Shown: positions 9,423-21,161 of the stretch, piece by piece
Layout of the letters: every line of letters starts with the position of its first letter
Numbering within the stretch: the first letter of the stretch is position 1
Source: Mytilus edulis
Lineage: Eukaryota > Mollusca > Bivalvia > Mytilida > Mytilidae
DNA: 64,000 bases
Direction of reading: 5' to 3'
Assembly: GCF_963676685.1 (NCBI RefSeq)
Contig: NC_092344.1
Span: 97,122,749-97,186,748, forward strand
Notes under the pieces: generated by a model
The model's database searches: none
The model's input: only the letters and a program-made list of their open reading frames with translations
What the model was told of the DNA's origin: nothing
Position numbers and translations under genes: made by a program

Positions 9423-11030
9423 TGACGCCCAGATATAAAAGATCGAAAGTGAAAAAAGTACAAAGTTGTACAACACTGAAGATCAAAAGTTGAAAAGGTT
9501 TCGCCAAATACGGCATTGTTTTTATGCCCGGGATAAGAACATTCTTATTATATAGAACAATTCATGCTATTGCAAACAGTAAATTTTATCAAATGAATAT
9601 GAAAGAGATATACAAAAAGAAACAGAAGTATTAACTAATTACAGAAAACTAAACCCGAATACATAACGCCCAGATATAAAAGATCGAAAGTGAAAAAGGT
9701 ACAAAGTTGTACAGCACTGAAGATAAAAAGTTGAAAAGGTTTTGCCAAATACGGCATTGTTTTTATGCCCGGGATAAGAACATCCTTATTATATAGAACA
9801 ATTCATGCTATTGCAAACAGTAAATTTTAACAAATGAATATGAAAGAGATATACATAATGAAACTGAAGTATTAACTAATTACAGAAAACTAAACCCGAA
9901 TACATAATGCTATTAAAGTTTAACACAGAATAGACACACCCGAATCAGTCCAGGCGTCAACGTAATTAAAAAAATGTGACGTCACATACGATGGCGAAAA
10001 GGCACAAACGTTATGCCACATTTGAATTTATGAAATTTAGAAACAGCATGACGTCACATATGAAAAACTATCAAAGTGAGATAGAATTAGGATTGATTTA
10101 AGATTATATTAGAACTAAATACTGATAATTCATTTAAACAAAATGCATATTGCAATACTTATTAATAACAATTAACTGTAATATATATATGTCCAGTTTG
10201 TTATGAATCCAACTTCAAACGTAAATAATCGTACAAAATTTAATATAATTAATAAAGGCGGTGATTAATTTTTCTATCCGTAACACCTAAATATAATAAA
10301 AAGACGTCAACACATTTGACAAAATCCGATGAGAATTACAAATATAACATTAAACATGTAAACTAAATACATGAATTTGGGATCAACAAGTACAGAAACA
10401 CGTCTTATAGTAATGCGAATTCACATTCAGCAAAACAGTCACAATCGGGAATAAGTCACGTTTGGTAATTAAAAGATTAGACGACATAATGACAAACCAC
10501 AATCTACCATGTGATAAAAATGTCCTTAGCTAGTTTGGTTAAAGAGACATCATATGGATCCACCAATTCGTGATGGTGTCCATAAAATTTACGGAGTGTC
10601 AATTTTAATCTGTCCTCCTCATAACTTTGTTGGAGCAGTTTCTGCGTAAGGAGCACACTCCTGTATATGAAGTCCGTATAGTGTGAACAAGCACGTGAAT
10701 AACGTATCAATTGTGATATGTAAACACCATACGAAGGGGCAGAGGGTATGTTACTGCTGAGAAATGGGAAATTGATAATTGGGAAGTTGAAATCGTCCCG
10801 TTTATCATAGATTTTCGTGTGAAGTCGTCCATCTACGTCAATATTGAGGAAAAGATCAAGGTATGAAGCAGTCCTTCTAGTATCAGTAGTATCCTTAATT
10901 TCAAGTTCACTGGGATATATGAGATGTAAGTATTGGCTGAAGTATGGGTTGTTCAATGATAAAACATCATCAATATATCGGAAAGTAAAATTAAAGAATT
11001 TCGCAAGGTGCTTTTTCTTTTTTTCTTTAT
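9403..11030 (-). mobile_element. Penelope-like element copy C, 5'-truncated
   Basis: Matches 4632-6258 at an offset of 4771: 3' noncoding DNA with the 241-bp duplication, then the RT C-terminus. It stops at about 11030, just upstream of the YIDD motif. Past that point the sequence changes to a fragment of the hammerhead-type dispersed repeat. A 5'-truncated copy joined head-to-tail to a full copy is the pseudo-LTR arrangement typical of PLE insertions. Confidence 0.85.
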
Positions 11031-11043
11031 GTCTTTTTAACAC
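10504..11043 (-). pseudogene. RT C-terminal fragment of PLE copy C
   Basis: The open frame encodes the last ~165 residues of the RT, including YIDD and the thumb/C-terminal region, with a few substitutions relative to copy B. Its first ~15 codons (Lys-rich) come from the truncation junction. Motifs A and B are missing, so it cannot make an active enzyme. Confidence 0.8.
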
Positions 11044-11165
11044 AATGTTAAAACCTTTGCCAAATACAGCTACGGTAATCTATTCCTGAGGTAGAAAAGT
11101 CAAAGTATTTCAAAAAGTTAATTCATAAATATGACCATATCAATGATAATTCATGTCAGCACAGA
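11036..11165 (-). repeat. Fragment of hammerhead-type dispersed repeat
   Basis: Alignable with 27405-27530 (shared 'gccaaatacagcta', 'attcctgaggtagaaaag' and 'atgataattcatgtcagcac'). It is the part of the dispersed unit downstream of the ribozyme on the minus strand. PLE copy C abuts it, so the PLE may have inserted into this older repeat. Confidence 0.6.
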
Positions 11166-12639
11166 GGTGCTTTTATCTGAGGTTGTCTTCTGTATTATGT
11201 CTTTTTCAATTAGTATTTTTTCGGTCCTCTGGAAAATATTTCTTAAGTCTTTCACTTTTGATAGATTTGCATTTGGCAATAATCTAACGTTTTTGTTAAA
11301 ATGAAAATTGAGCAATTTTAAAATTTGATTAGGTTTTATGTATTGAGAAAATTGGCAAAAGTTATTACCTCTTCAAACATTCAAAAAAAAACGTGTATCT
11401 TTGAAATTACTGACAAAATTGACATAAAAATTGAAATGCTTGAAAGCTCCTATTTCAGAAAATATATTATCTTGATCGTTGATCAATGTGAATGGTTTTT
11501 TTTTCTCTTGAGTGTATGGCTACGTATATCCATGTTAAATGTGGATTTTAAAAACACAATGTTAATCATTTGCTCACTCAGAATCTGTTTAAATTAAAAA
11601 TGACAGTGATATAAAAAAAAAGTAGAAAATAGTGATAACACTATATTTCAAGAGTACCATTTAGATATACATCTCCATTTATGTATTATCCTTCTTTCAG
11701 TGGCCATTTTTCTCTTTGATTATGGTACCTTTATATTCAAAATGGCATCCTCATTCATTCAACCTTGTAAAAAGATTTACGAAAGTTGTACGTAAGTCTC
11801 GGAACTACAATGTAAAAATAATAGTGACAAAAATACTGAAAAGGAAAATTCAAAACAAGTAAGTAAAAACTGACAAAATCAAAACTAATCAATCGACGGA
11901 ACAAGTGAAAAACAACCATCATATTTCTGTCTTGGTACAGGCATTGTACCGAAGGAAATTGTGATGTACAATAAGAAACTATACAAGTCCTATCTTGTTG
12001 TACAACATTTAATTAAAAGAATTACATTAAAACTGTTAATGATTTCCGCTTTTAAATACGCATGGTTAAAATAATTAACAGAAAATATCAATATTTAGTG
12101 TTATATCTAGTAGATAGTTGTGTCTTTAGCAGCCAAACAACATTACTTTGTTGTTATCTTTATCATTATGGAAAGAGATGTTGAAATTGATCTAAAGAAA
12201 CAGAATATCCCACAAAAAAAGTTTACTTCAACATGGTGCAATATCAATAGGGAACTTTAATCAAAAGAAATCATTGAATCACTATGGGAATATATCAATC
12301 CAGAAACAGTATTAAAAAAAGTAATTGAGCAAGTTTGAATTTTTATTTAACATTAATGAAAAAATAAGCTTGAAACGGTGCTAGAAATATCAACACTGAT
12401 ACGGTTCTAGAAATACCAGCTCTAAAACATTACTGAATAATCAGTGATGAAACATAGCTAACCAAATCAAAACTGAAACAGAAAAGAATAAAAAAAATTA
12501 TCAGTATTGAATTCATAAAATAAGAAGCTGTGCAAATATAAGTATAAGAATGAGCAGTGCAGTGTAGTATTGACTGATAGAATAACATCACAATTTAATT
12601 GAGGGTCAAAAAGTAAAAAATAAGTGTGAATAATTCTTG

Positions 12640-13110
12640 GTAGTATAAATTACTAGTAGATAGAGATAAATTATAAACCGACAAGTAAGATCAACAAATA
12701 CGTCAACTTGGCCGAAATCTTCAGTCATTTTCCGATTGGAGTTATTGCCCTTTGGTGACGATTTTTACAAAGTTCTGTGTTTTTTCCTTTATCTTGAAAA
12801 CCATGATATAGATAAAAGATTAAGATATAAAAAATGATCTACTAATAACTCCTAGTGTTGAAATGGTTGGTCGACTCTTTACAGCAATTACTGCAATTAA
12901 ATGACGATTTTTACGATATTCTGCGTTTTTCCAAATTTTTAAATTCAATAGATCTACAGAACCTTAAAATAGCGATAGTGATCAGCAGTCAGAATTTGAA
13001 AATAAGTTAAATATGTCTAAAGTGTCAGTCAACTCCTTATCAGAGTTTGGCACTAAGATTCTACAATGCGTTTGCGTTTTAATTATGAGGAATATAGATA
13101 GGTAGATAGA
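12640..13110. repeat. Degenerate tandem repeat ('gatcagc...gttattgccctttggtgacgattttta')
   Basis: Successive imperfect units contain 'gttattgccctttggtgacg', 'gcgttttt' and 'aatgatcagc'-like segments. Related units recur at 37190-37340 (duplicate) and 20040-20470. It looks like an old minisatellite; no coding potential is evident. Confidence 0.5.
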
Positions 13111-13599
13111 ATTTTTGAAAACCAAAAATCATAACATATCGTTAACGATGCAGAGATCAACGCGTTTAAGGGCCACTGACATCGGTTTGAAAATTGTCAA
13201 TTTATTTGTATCATAAGTAAAGGTGCATATAATTTATTATGTTAAGAATATGCAATTCGTATATTATGTGTTGATATACAAAAACGAAGAAGAAAAAAAC
13301 GCGACAAGAGAATGCGATCATAAGGGGTAAATTTCTATGCATTTGTCATTCTCTTTGATATAGCTTTCAATAACTACGAGTATTCTTAGTTGGGTTGGGT
13401 TTGGGTTTTTTTTACGTTAGATAAGGAATCTTTTTTTTTATGTTTCGTCCAAGTCTGATGAGTGACGCCAAATCTAACTGATTTTCACAGTTGGTTTTAT
13501 GCTATGCTGCTGTACCACCCAGTCTCATTTAAGAGGGTTGGACACGTTAAACCCCACAACATTTTGGTCTTATTCGGTGTTTGATTGCTCTCTTTCATA

Positions 13600-13730
13600 T
13601 TTGTTTATCGTTTATTGTTCTGTCATAAATCAGTCTGTTAGTTCTTCGTTTGCATTGCTTCGTGTTTTTTTAATGTCGGGACATTTTTTCGTCTGCCAGT
13701 ACGATGACCTGTAGTTTTTAAATGCACGTC
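13600..13730 (+). repeat. Mussel dispersed repeat fragment ('gttctgtcataaatcag...aatgtcgggac')
   Basis: Recurs at 17220-17370, 30930-31095, 38990-39040/40335-40400, 42070-42215 and 44125-44320. The paralogous position in the right duplication copy is split by a Tc1 element, so this copy is the empty site. Confidence 0.6.
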
Positions 13731-15035
13731 ATTTGGACTCTGCGTGATACTTTTCTTGTTGACAATCAGACCATAACTGCTGATTTCTATATAAAAAACG
13801 TTCCTAGATATTTCCCGTTAATTTTAACTTTGTTCAAGCCTCAAGCCTTAAACAAACTGTGTTAAAAAAAATAAAACAATTGTATGCGTTTTAAGCGCTT
13901 TTCTGGATTTACATGCCTCATGAACAATCAAAACCGCTTATATGATGTCTTTCTAAAAATTACATTTCTGACTTCGATATCGTCTATACTTGTTTCTTTA
14001 AATGCGACTTGTATTTTAAGCAAACTGTAATAAACTATATGTTTTACAATTCAAATGAATCATGACATAACTGCCTCTTTCAGCAGATATTCAAAAGCAT
14101 TTCATCAAATAATTACAACACCTTACAAATTTAAAAAGGTAAAAAATAATCAGAAATGTGTTATGTTCTTCCTTCATTAAATTGATTATTATTTTATAAT
14201 GGATTCCCCTGATACCACTTCATACGTTTGCCAACTCAACATCAAATAAAATTTTATAGAGTAATAAAACAAAATTGAGATTATAAAGATAGTAATTCAT
14301 CCGTAATTTTTTTTATATATACATCTTCGTTTGTGGTGCAAAGTAATCCATCGAACTGTGTAATTTTCTACTTTAAATATCTACAGTTAAAGAAACTAAT
14401 TTAAAGATAACGTGGGTTACATGTACCTTATGTTATTTGCTAGACCGTATCATAAAAATTAGAATGTAATATCTTACTATTTCAGAAAAATACAGGACTA
14501 GTTGTCATTTTTCAAATATGGTTTTATTAATATTTTTTTTTACTTTCCTGTTCTAAATTGTCGGACTTCTTTTTCTTGTGATAATAAATATAAGAATGTT
14601 TTGTTAAAAGGTGTTCTATGAACAATTCTCACAATTAATTACATTGTCTTTAATAATTCCTTGCGATATTTTTTTCTTGGACAGGTTATGGTAGAAGCTG
14701 CACCCGTATCTTTTAGTGCTTTATTTTAGCATTGCACACTAGGATATCGTAAAAGTGTCCAATCTTGATGACTCTTGTATAGATAACTTTGTTTTCTTGA
14801 CTATGTACGTCAGCTAAGAGTAGAAACATATTTGTGTTTTTACATTTGTGTTTATATTCTTATAGAATGTATTTCTACGATGTTTCTGGTGTGATAACTT
14901 AAGTTTCGTAACCTGAATTTTACCAGTTCACATCACACATAACTATTCGTTTGAAAAGCCAAGCAATCTTTGTTGTAAATGTTTAACCTGATTCTATTCT
15001 TGAAATTTCAGTTAAAGCAAAACAGATTGATATTA

Positions 15036-16234
15036 TAGTTCAGTCAATCTAGCATACATTTGACCCTAACCTGAAAGTAATTGCAACAGTAGATTTTTAA
15101 GTTTTAATCTTTAGCATTATACCCCAAATATACATAGAAAAAAGTCCCATAAAATCTTATTTATGGAAGACTAAAAAAATCAACATTTAAAATTCCTATG
15201 GAGATTTGCATTGAAAAGGGAGATAACTCTTTCAAAAGGCAGAAATATCAATAAAAATTGATACAAAATTATAACTTTACCGCTTCTATTCATCAGAATG
15301 TATTGATTCTTGATTTTTTAGCGGTCTTTAGGATATAACAAATAACTCTAAAGGTGTTTTCATATCTTATATCAAGCTATAATCTAGATTTCGTAATTCA
15401 TTAGTTGACCATTTATTGAATTGTTCAACATGTCAAGGTAAAAATCTCAAATTTAATAAAAAATAATTAATAAAATTGAGAATGGAAATGGGGAATGTGC
15501 CAAAGAGACAACAACCCGACCATAGAGCAGACAACAGCAGAAGGTCACCAACAGGTCTTCAATGCAACGAGAAATTCTCGCACACGGAGACGTCCTTCAG
15601 CTGGCCCCTAAACAAATATATACTGGTTCAGTGGTAATGAACACCATACTAAACTCCAAACTGTACATAAGAAACTAAAAATTAAAATAATACAAGACTA
15701 ACAAAGGCCAGAGGCTCCTGACTTGGGACAGGCATGTATTATTCTTTTTGTGGTTTAAAGTTTCTTTAGACAAGTAAGATGCTGAAAAAATATAATATAC
15801 AGATATTAACAATACCAAAGTTTCACATTATTTTTTTCAAAATGGTCACAAAGCTTCAAATTTGAAATTTCTTTAATGAAAAATGCACAAAAAAATAAAA
15901 CTACTCATAACACTTCGGTTTTGTACATTTCATGAGCAGAAGATTATATAGTTTAGTCAAATATCACCTTATGACCCCATCAAAGTATCATACTTTACAT
16001 AAATTTTAAGAAAATCAACCAAAAACTGACCAAAAAAGACTACTTTTTGCAGAGTTATCTCCCCTTCCAATGTTTATTTCCATAGGAAATTAAAAATGCT
16101 GATTTTGAGTTTTCCTCAAGTTAGATTTTATAGGACTTTTTTCTTTGTATATTAAGAGCATTATGGTATAGATTAGAACTAAAACATTTTCTGTTGCAAT
16201 TAGTTTGAGGTGAAATCTTAGTTTGACTGGACTA
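15036..16234. mobile_element. 1.2-kb TIR element with empty site in the duplicate
   Basis: Ends read TAGTTCAGTCAA and TTGACTGGACTA and continue as an imperfect inverted repeat of more than 100 bp. The ends are flanked by TTA at 15033-15035 and 16235-16237. The right duplication copy has the uninterrupted site (single TTA near 41181-41183), so insertion followed the duplication. No transposase was seen; the interior holds another repeat (15475-15735). Confidence 0.75.
15475..15735. repeat. Nested mussel dispersed repeat ('gagaatggaaatggggaatg')
   Basis: A recognisable bivalve interspersed repeat, ending in the 'ctcctgacttgggacaggca' block that also occurs at 26900-26930 and, reversed, at 29110-29135. 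It sits inside the TIR element. I recognise it as dispersed but cannot assign a class. Confidence 0.6.
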
Positions 16235-16309
16235 TTATTCATTTTACCTCCTCATATTCATGCTGATGAACTTCCTCTATAATCCATATTATTATAGGTA
16301 CTCATATAT

Positions 16310-16570
16310 ATTGTTTGTTTATTTTAATATTGGTGTTTTTTTCTGGCGTATATAGATCTATATTCATTGCAGAGTCTTTGTTATCCGTGAACATGTTTAT
16401 ATGGCTTTTTCTAAATACTAAGGATTTTCTGCCTCAGGATTGTGTATTGGGCATTACTTTCTTGAATTTTGGGTCCTCAGGTTCGTCAACGCCGTACTTT
16501 ATATTGGCTTTCTACTTTTTTTTAATTCGAGCGTCACTAATAATGAGAAGATTGTAGACGAAAATCACAT
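16310..16570 (+). repeat. Decayed hammerhead-type dispersed repeat
   Basis: Resembles the 355-bp unit: 'ctaaggattttc', 'aattttgggtcctca', then a degenerate ribozyme block at about 16528-16567 where CUGANGA has become CUAAUAAUGA but GAAA and 'tctggcgt' persist. The paralogue at 41265-41530 has the same changes, so decay preceded the duplication. Confidence 0.6.
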
Positions 16571-17460
16571 CTGGCGTTAATCATTTAAGCCTCGACCTAT
16601 GATTAGTTAATTGGTTGAATTTCCTTCAAGAGCCTTCTCTTGGTGACTCCTGTGTTTGGAAGAATATTTATCCGCATCAGTCAAAAGTAGGGCTTCGCTT
16701 GGTATATTTCAGCCATGACGTTGTCAGTTTATTTTCGACTTATGAGTTTGAATGTTCCTTTGGTATATTTCGCCCCTCTTTTGTAATCGTCATAAAAATT
16801 GTCATTTTACATTAAGTGCATATATTCAATTAAAAGTTTAGAATCAGTGTTACACACCTCATGTTTGGGTCTCAAAAATAAAGAAGAAGAAAAAAAGACA
16901 AAGAAAGAGGTCCAAACGGTTAGATAATTTATTTATTTATTAGTTATCGGCTATAACAATCTTTCAGTAACTGTGAGTACTCATAGATCGGAACTTTGAG
17001 TCCTTTGTCTATATACTAGTTAATTTGGGTTTTTTTTTTAACCAATTTTACAGTTGTTATTATGTTTGTGATCTTACTGTGTTGCATCTTTTCAAGATTA
17101 TGAGAAAAATAATCGCTCACAAACATGTTTAACTCTTCTGCATTCAAAATTTGTCTTTAAAAAGTCCACAGCCTGAAATGCAGTTGTTGTGGGTTTTTAG
17201 TGTAAGCTATATTTGTGAGGTTTTTTTTTGTTGTTCTGTCATAAATCAGACCGTTGGCTTTTGTTTGAATTGCTTCATATTTCTTCATTTCTGGACTTAT
17301 ATAGCTGACAACACAGTTTGGGTATTGTTCGTTGCTGAATGCTGTATGATGACTCATCGTGTCTTTTATACTGGTTTGGTAGTTTACCCATTAGAAATCA
17401 TTCCACATCGCCTTTAATAAAATATGGTAGCTATTTTACATTTTCGCAGTTTATTTAAAC

Positions 17461-17900
17461 TACAATGTCTTCGAAAATACAAAAAAGGCGATAGTAGTAT
17501 ACCAGCATTCAAAAGTCATAAATCGATTGAGGGAAAACAAATCCGGGTAAAAAACCGAAACCGAGGGAAACACATCGAATAAAAGAGGAAAACAACGAAA
17601 CAACAGAAACACTAAAGTGAGAAAAAAAATGGTGGGAAGTATTCCCATTAAAAGTCATTCCACATCACCTTATTTACGAAAAAAATGGTAGCTTTTTTTA
17701 ATTTTCGCAGTTTATTTAAACTATTATCTTTTCGGCAAATACTACAAAGTTAACAGTAGTATACCTGTGTTAAAAATGTCATATATTTATTTAGAGAAAA
17801 CAAATCCGGATTGCAAAACAAAACCGAGGGAAACACATTAACTATAAGAAGAAATCAAAGGAATGACAGGAACACCAAACTGCAACAAAAACAAACGTCA
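17461..17900. repeat. Two copies of the 'ggcaacagtagtata' dispersed repeat
   Basis: Two successive stretches (17461-17650, 17745-17900) share 'agtagtatacc', 'gtcataaatcgattgag', 'aaaccgagggaaacaca' and 'agaggaaaacaacgaaacaac'. The same module forms the 5' noncoding part of the PLE (1545-1730, 8817-9000) and recurs at 36263-36340, 37745-37830 and 42300-42720. The duplicate at 42300-42840 confirms that both units predate the duplication. Confidence 0.65.
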
Positions 17901-17909
17901 AAACACATA

Positions 17910-18039
17910 ATCGCAAAGGTTGGCGTTATATCGCAAAGGTTTGCGTTAAACGCAAAGGTTCGCGTTTTAACGCAAAGGTTTGCGTTATTTCGCAAAGGTT
18001 TGCGTTTTAACGCAAAAGGTTTGTGTTATAACGCAAACA
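17910..18039. repeat. Palindromic tandem array of acgcaaaggtttgcgtt
   Basis: Seven near-copies of a 16-22 bp self-complementary unit (cgcaaaggtttgcg flanked by tt/aa) lie directly upstream of the dead NTPase exon. The duplicate at the equivalent place (about 42720-42760) has no array, so it arose in this copy or was lost from the other. Each unit can form a small hairpin. Confidence 0.75.
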
Positions 18040-18091
18040 TAGGAAGAAAAATAAAAAAAAGTGTGTGGCGCTAATACGCTTCCGTACAAAA

Positions 18092-18340
18092 ATGTCGATG
18101 TGTCGGATTTATTTATCTGGTGCTCACAGTACATTGAAAACAACCATACTGTATGATTTAAAGCCTTTCGTGAACGTGCAGTTCGAAGAAGAAATTGCGA
18201 GAGGTGTGATTAGGTAATTCGGCTGGAAACGTGATGATTTTTAACCCGAAACACAACCTGAAAATTTTCTTAAATTGAACGAGGGAATTCTCCGACGACA
18301 AATACAGACTGATGAGGAAAATAGCATTATATCTAAAGGG
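18092..18340 (+). pseudogene. Dead first exon of an AAA_28 P-loop NTPase paralogue
   Basis: Aligned to exon 1 of the gene at 43809, about nine-tenths of the bases agree. The Walker A glycine before the Lys is replaced by Leu (GAHSTLKT), a stop interrupts after about 41 codons, and another follows at the 'gatttttaaccc' site. The exon-1 splice donor region is altered. Exons 2 and 3 are absent to the right; a MITE and PLE debris follow. It is a truncated duplicate. Confidence 0.85.
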
Positions 18341-18386
18341 AGCTTAATTTCTTAATATCTCTATACTATCAATGGCTTTTCATGTG

Positions 18387-19069
18387 TAAAGGGGCACTAG
18401 CTAAGCGATTTGAAAAAAATAGAACATGATTTCGTTTGGTTAAATCATTATTAAAATTGAAATAATAAAATAAAAAGTCGTGTTTAGCAGCCAATTTTGT
18501 ACAATTTTGTCAAAACAAGCAAACAAATTTTGGCTGATGAATAATTCACTTGCAAGTGAATAATTCGACCTCATTAAATCTGTATTCATGTGACCTTCAC
18601 TTTAATTTAGCTAGAGATTGGCTAAGCATGCATAAGTCGTGTTTAGCCATTGAAAGGAAAAGAATGTCAACATTGAAAGTGAAACAAATGTGAACCATTT
18701 TGATCCACAAAAAATCATACTTCTACAGGTAATAATTTGAATTAACTCATATTTAATCCATAACATGAAACCAAACAGTCCTATACAAATCCAATTGTTC
18801 GAGGTTGCAATCTATTTATATTAATGTTTATGTTAATATCGGGTTATGTGATCGTTGGCAGTATTCGGAGGTCATCTCGATAGTTAATAAGACGGCGTCT
18901 AGACTAAAGTACACACGAAATTCTGATAAATATTATCGAGTAAAATGCTTATTTCAGACTTATTATAATTTTGATATACGTTTTAGTATGTTCTAAATCT
19001 ATGTTCTAAATCAAACATGATCATTTGAGTAAATCGATAAACATGAATTTGTCAGCTAGTGCCCCTTTA
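18387..19069. mobile_element. MITE with TAAAGGGGCACTAGCT termini
   Basis: The left end TAAAGGGGCACTAGCT is the reverse complement of the right end AGCTAGTGCCCCTTTA. Length is about 680 bp with no coding potential. The same element, with a changed right end and a 215-bp insertion near its left end, lies in intron 1 of the intact NTPase gene (44105-45000). Confidence 0.75.
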
Positions 19070-19154
19070 AATAGAAAAAACAAAACTTTATGACAAAAGA
19101 GATGTTTTGAGCTTCTCAATTATGAACTTTCCATTTCTATGTAGCATTATTCAA

Positions 19155-19600
19155 ATAGCGCCTGCATACGGAGTATATATCTCCCAATTGATACGATGTT
19201 TTACGGACGCCATTACGAGTTGGTTGACCGTTTTGGAATAACTGTTTCACAGATGATATCGGATATGTTCCTTGTGTCGTAACTACAATCCCCTTCCCTT
19301 GTCACGAATGTGACCTACTGAATTATACTATTTACCGGGTATGTAATAACATGAGCAACACAACGGGTGCCACATGTGGAGCAGGATCTGCTTACCCTTC
19401 CGGAACACCTGAGATCACCCCACTTTAGTGTGGTTCGTGTTGCTTAGTCTTCAGTTTTCTATGTTGTGTCTTGTGTACTTTTATTTGTCTGTTTGATTTT
19501 TTTCTTTTTTAGCCATTGCGTCGTCAGATTATTTTCGATCTATGAGTTTGGCTGTCCCTCTGGTATCTTCCACCCCTCTTTTCTGAATAAACTTTCTTGC
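19155..19600 (+). pseudogene. Decayed PLE: RT C-terminus plus 3' noncoding tail
   Basis: The + strand encodes 'PAYGVYISQLI', then after an internal deletion a block like FYGRHYELVDRFG and a stop. These match the RT end of the PLE at 5734 (YGVYISQLI; FYGHHHELVDPY). The downstream ~330 bp (19360-19600, with 'caacacaacgggtgccacatgtggagca') is the 3' tail that recurs reversed at 23040-23270, 26440-26690 and 40578-40682. This is a second PLE family, more diverged than the 1-11030 array. Confidence 0.75.
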
Positions 19601-20010
19601 TAGTAAATCTAGGGTTTTTTAGCCCACCTGGACCAATGAGCAAAGTGAGCTTTTTACTTTGTTTCCGTCGTCTGATTTACGGTCGTCGTCGACCCCCGTT
19701 CATAATTTTTATAGAAATATTCTCGTCTGAAACCAGTTGGCCATGTTTATATAAATTAAACTTGGCAAAAATCCTCATAGGGGTATATAAAGACAAATGT
19801 AATATACCACTGTTCAATAGCCATAAATCGCTTGAGCGAAATAAAATATTTGTTACAAACTAAAATTAAGTTTAAAAAAATGTGTCCGATGACCCTGCTT
19901 GTCAACTAAGTTGTCGACATGGCTTAAATAGAAAACAGGGGTAAAGTGCAATGTTGGTCTTATATTTTGTAAATAGTTATAAATAGAGAATAGTGTGTCC
20001 TATCAATTGT
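19597..20010 (+). repeat. Mussel dispersed repeat ('agcccacctggaccaatgag...gtgtccgatgaccc')
   Basis: I recognise this as a common bivalve interspersed sequence. It is interrupted at about 19780-19865 by a copy of the 'aatataccactgttcaatagccataaatcg' module. No open frame of interest. Confidence 0.45.
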
Positions 20011-21161
20011 CCATATTCGTCAAAACTGATGGACGATTTATTGTAGGAATTATTGGACTTAAATGACAAATTTAATCTTTCTTTTCAATTTTTCTGTTAT
20101 CTTACAAAATATGATATATAAGGAGAACCTTTAAAAATCAAAAATGATCAGCCAGATAAGTTATACAATAAGTGGAAAGGTAGTAATCAGCTGTCTGCTC
20201 CTTATTAGAGTCATTGCCTTATGTTAGAAATTTTTATAATTTTTTTGCGTTTAAAGCATATATTTTAGAAATTATCATAGAAAGATGAAAACATAAATGA
20301 TCAGCAAAATAATACAAATCGATATTGAAGTTATTGCCTTTTAACGACGATTTTACCATTTTTGTTTTGCGTTTTGCCTCATATGATAATTTGAAAGATG
20401 AATAGACACTATAAATCACAACTTTCAATGATCAGCAGGTCAGGATATAATAACAGCTCAAATTTTGCCGATGTAGTCAGTGAGGATTTTTCACTCTTTG
20501 TGTTTTGAAAATGAACTACAGAAGATAGATATGGAGAAACTAAATATACCTAATGATCAGCAATACCGAGATTTTAAACAGAAAATCAATCGACAAATAT
20601 ATAAACAGATACCTGACAGAACTATGAATCGTCAACATCTAAATGTCATTTCATTGATTTATTTTTTTCATGTTTTTGTTTTATTCATGGGGCCAACAAG
20701 TTGTCTTATTATACCTCCCCTTCTTTAACATTCAACCTAAGGTATGTCTAGGAGTGTTGATTTATAATATCGCCTTGGGCACATTTTACATCTTTATTTG
20801 AGAGCATCAGCACCAGTGATAAAATCTCAAAAAGATGGTTTCTACGATGAGTTTCTATGGAATGGACCATCAAGCTTTTTTTCTAAAAATAAGGGCGTAT
20901 TGCGTATGGTCTACAACAAATCAACGAATCACTACCAACCTATTCAAATACGGTTCTTTTGTGTACATTTGCCTTGAATGTGATGTTCTTGACGTAAATA
21001 ATGCTTCCTATATGGCCAAACAGACACATTTCTGTCATATGTCCTTTATTCGGACATAGTCATACATCTATAATCAATCTGTCCTAGGGTTTTATTTTTG
21101 AAGGTCATTAAATGAAGTAACATTAAGAATTTTCATCCGTTTATCACAAAATTACACATAC
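20010..21161. other. Gene-free stretch; degenerate minisatellite then nothing recognised
   Basis: 20040-20470 holds imperfect units with 'aatgatcagc' and 'gttattgcc' related to 12640-13110. From 20480 to 21161 I recognise nothing. The missing 3' exons of the Schlafen-like gene could lie here or farther left, but I could not identify them. Confidence 0.4.

Larger units (their letters stand above)
11200..19070. repeat. Segmental duplication, left copy (pairs with ~35270-45005)
   Basis: Collinear blocks can be followed by eye against the right copy: 11640-11710 with 35690-35760; 12060-12260 with 36590-36780; 13140-13480 with 37400-37660; 14590-15030 with 40740-41180; 16310-17650 with 41270-42500; and 18092-19069 with 43809-45000. 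Divergence is substantial with many indels. This copy lacks the Tc1 insertion and other insertions of the right copy, and carries its own 1.2-kb TIR element. Between 11200 and 13480 I see no gene. Confidence 0.8.

Noticed and set aside
17910..18039. CRISPR-like repeat array
   Set aside because: Units are self-complementary and adjacent with no unique spacers, and the genome is animal. It is a palindromic minisatellite.
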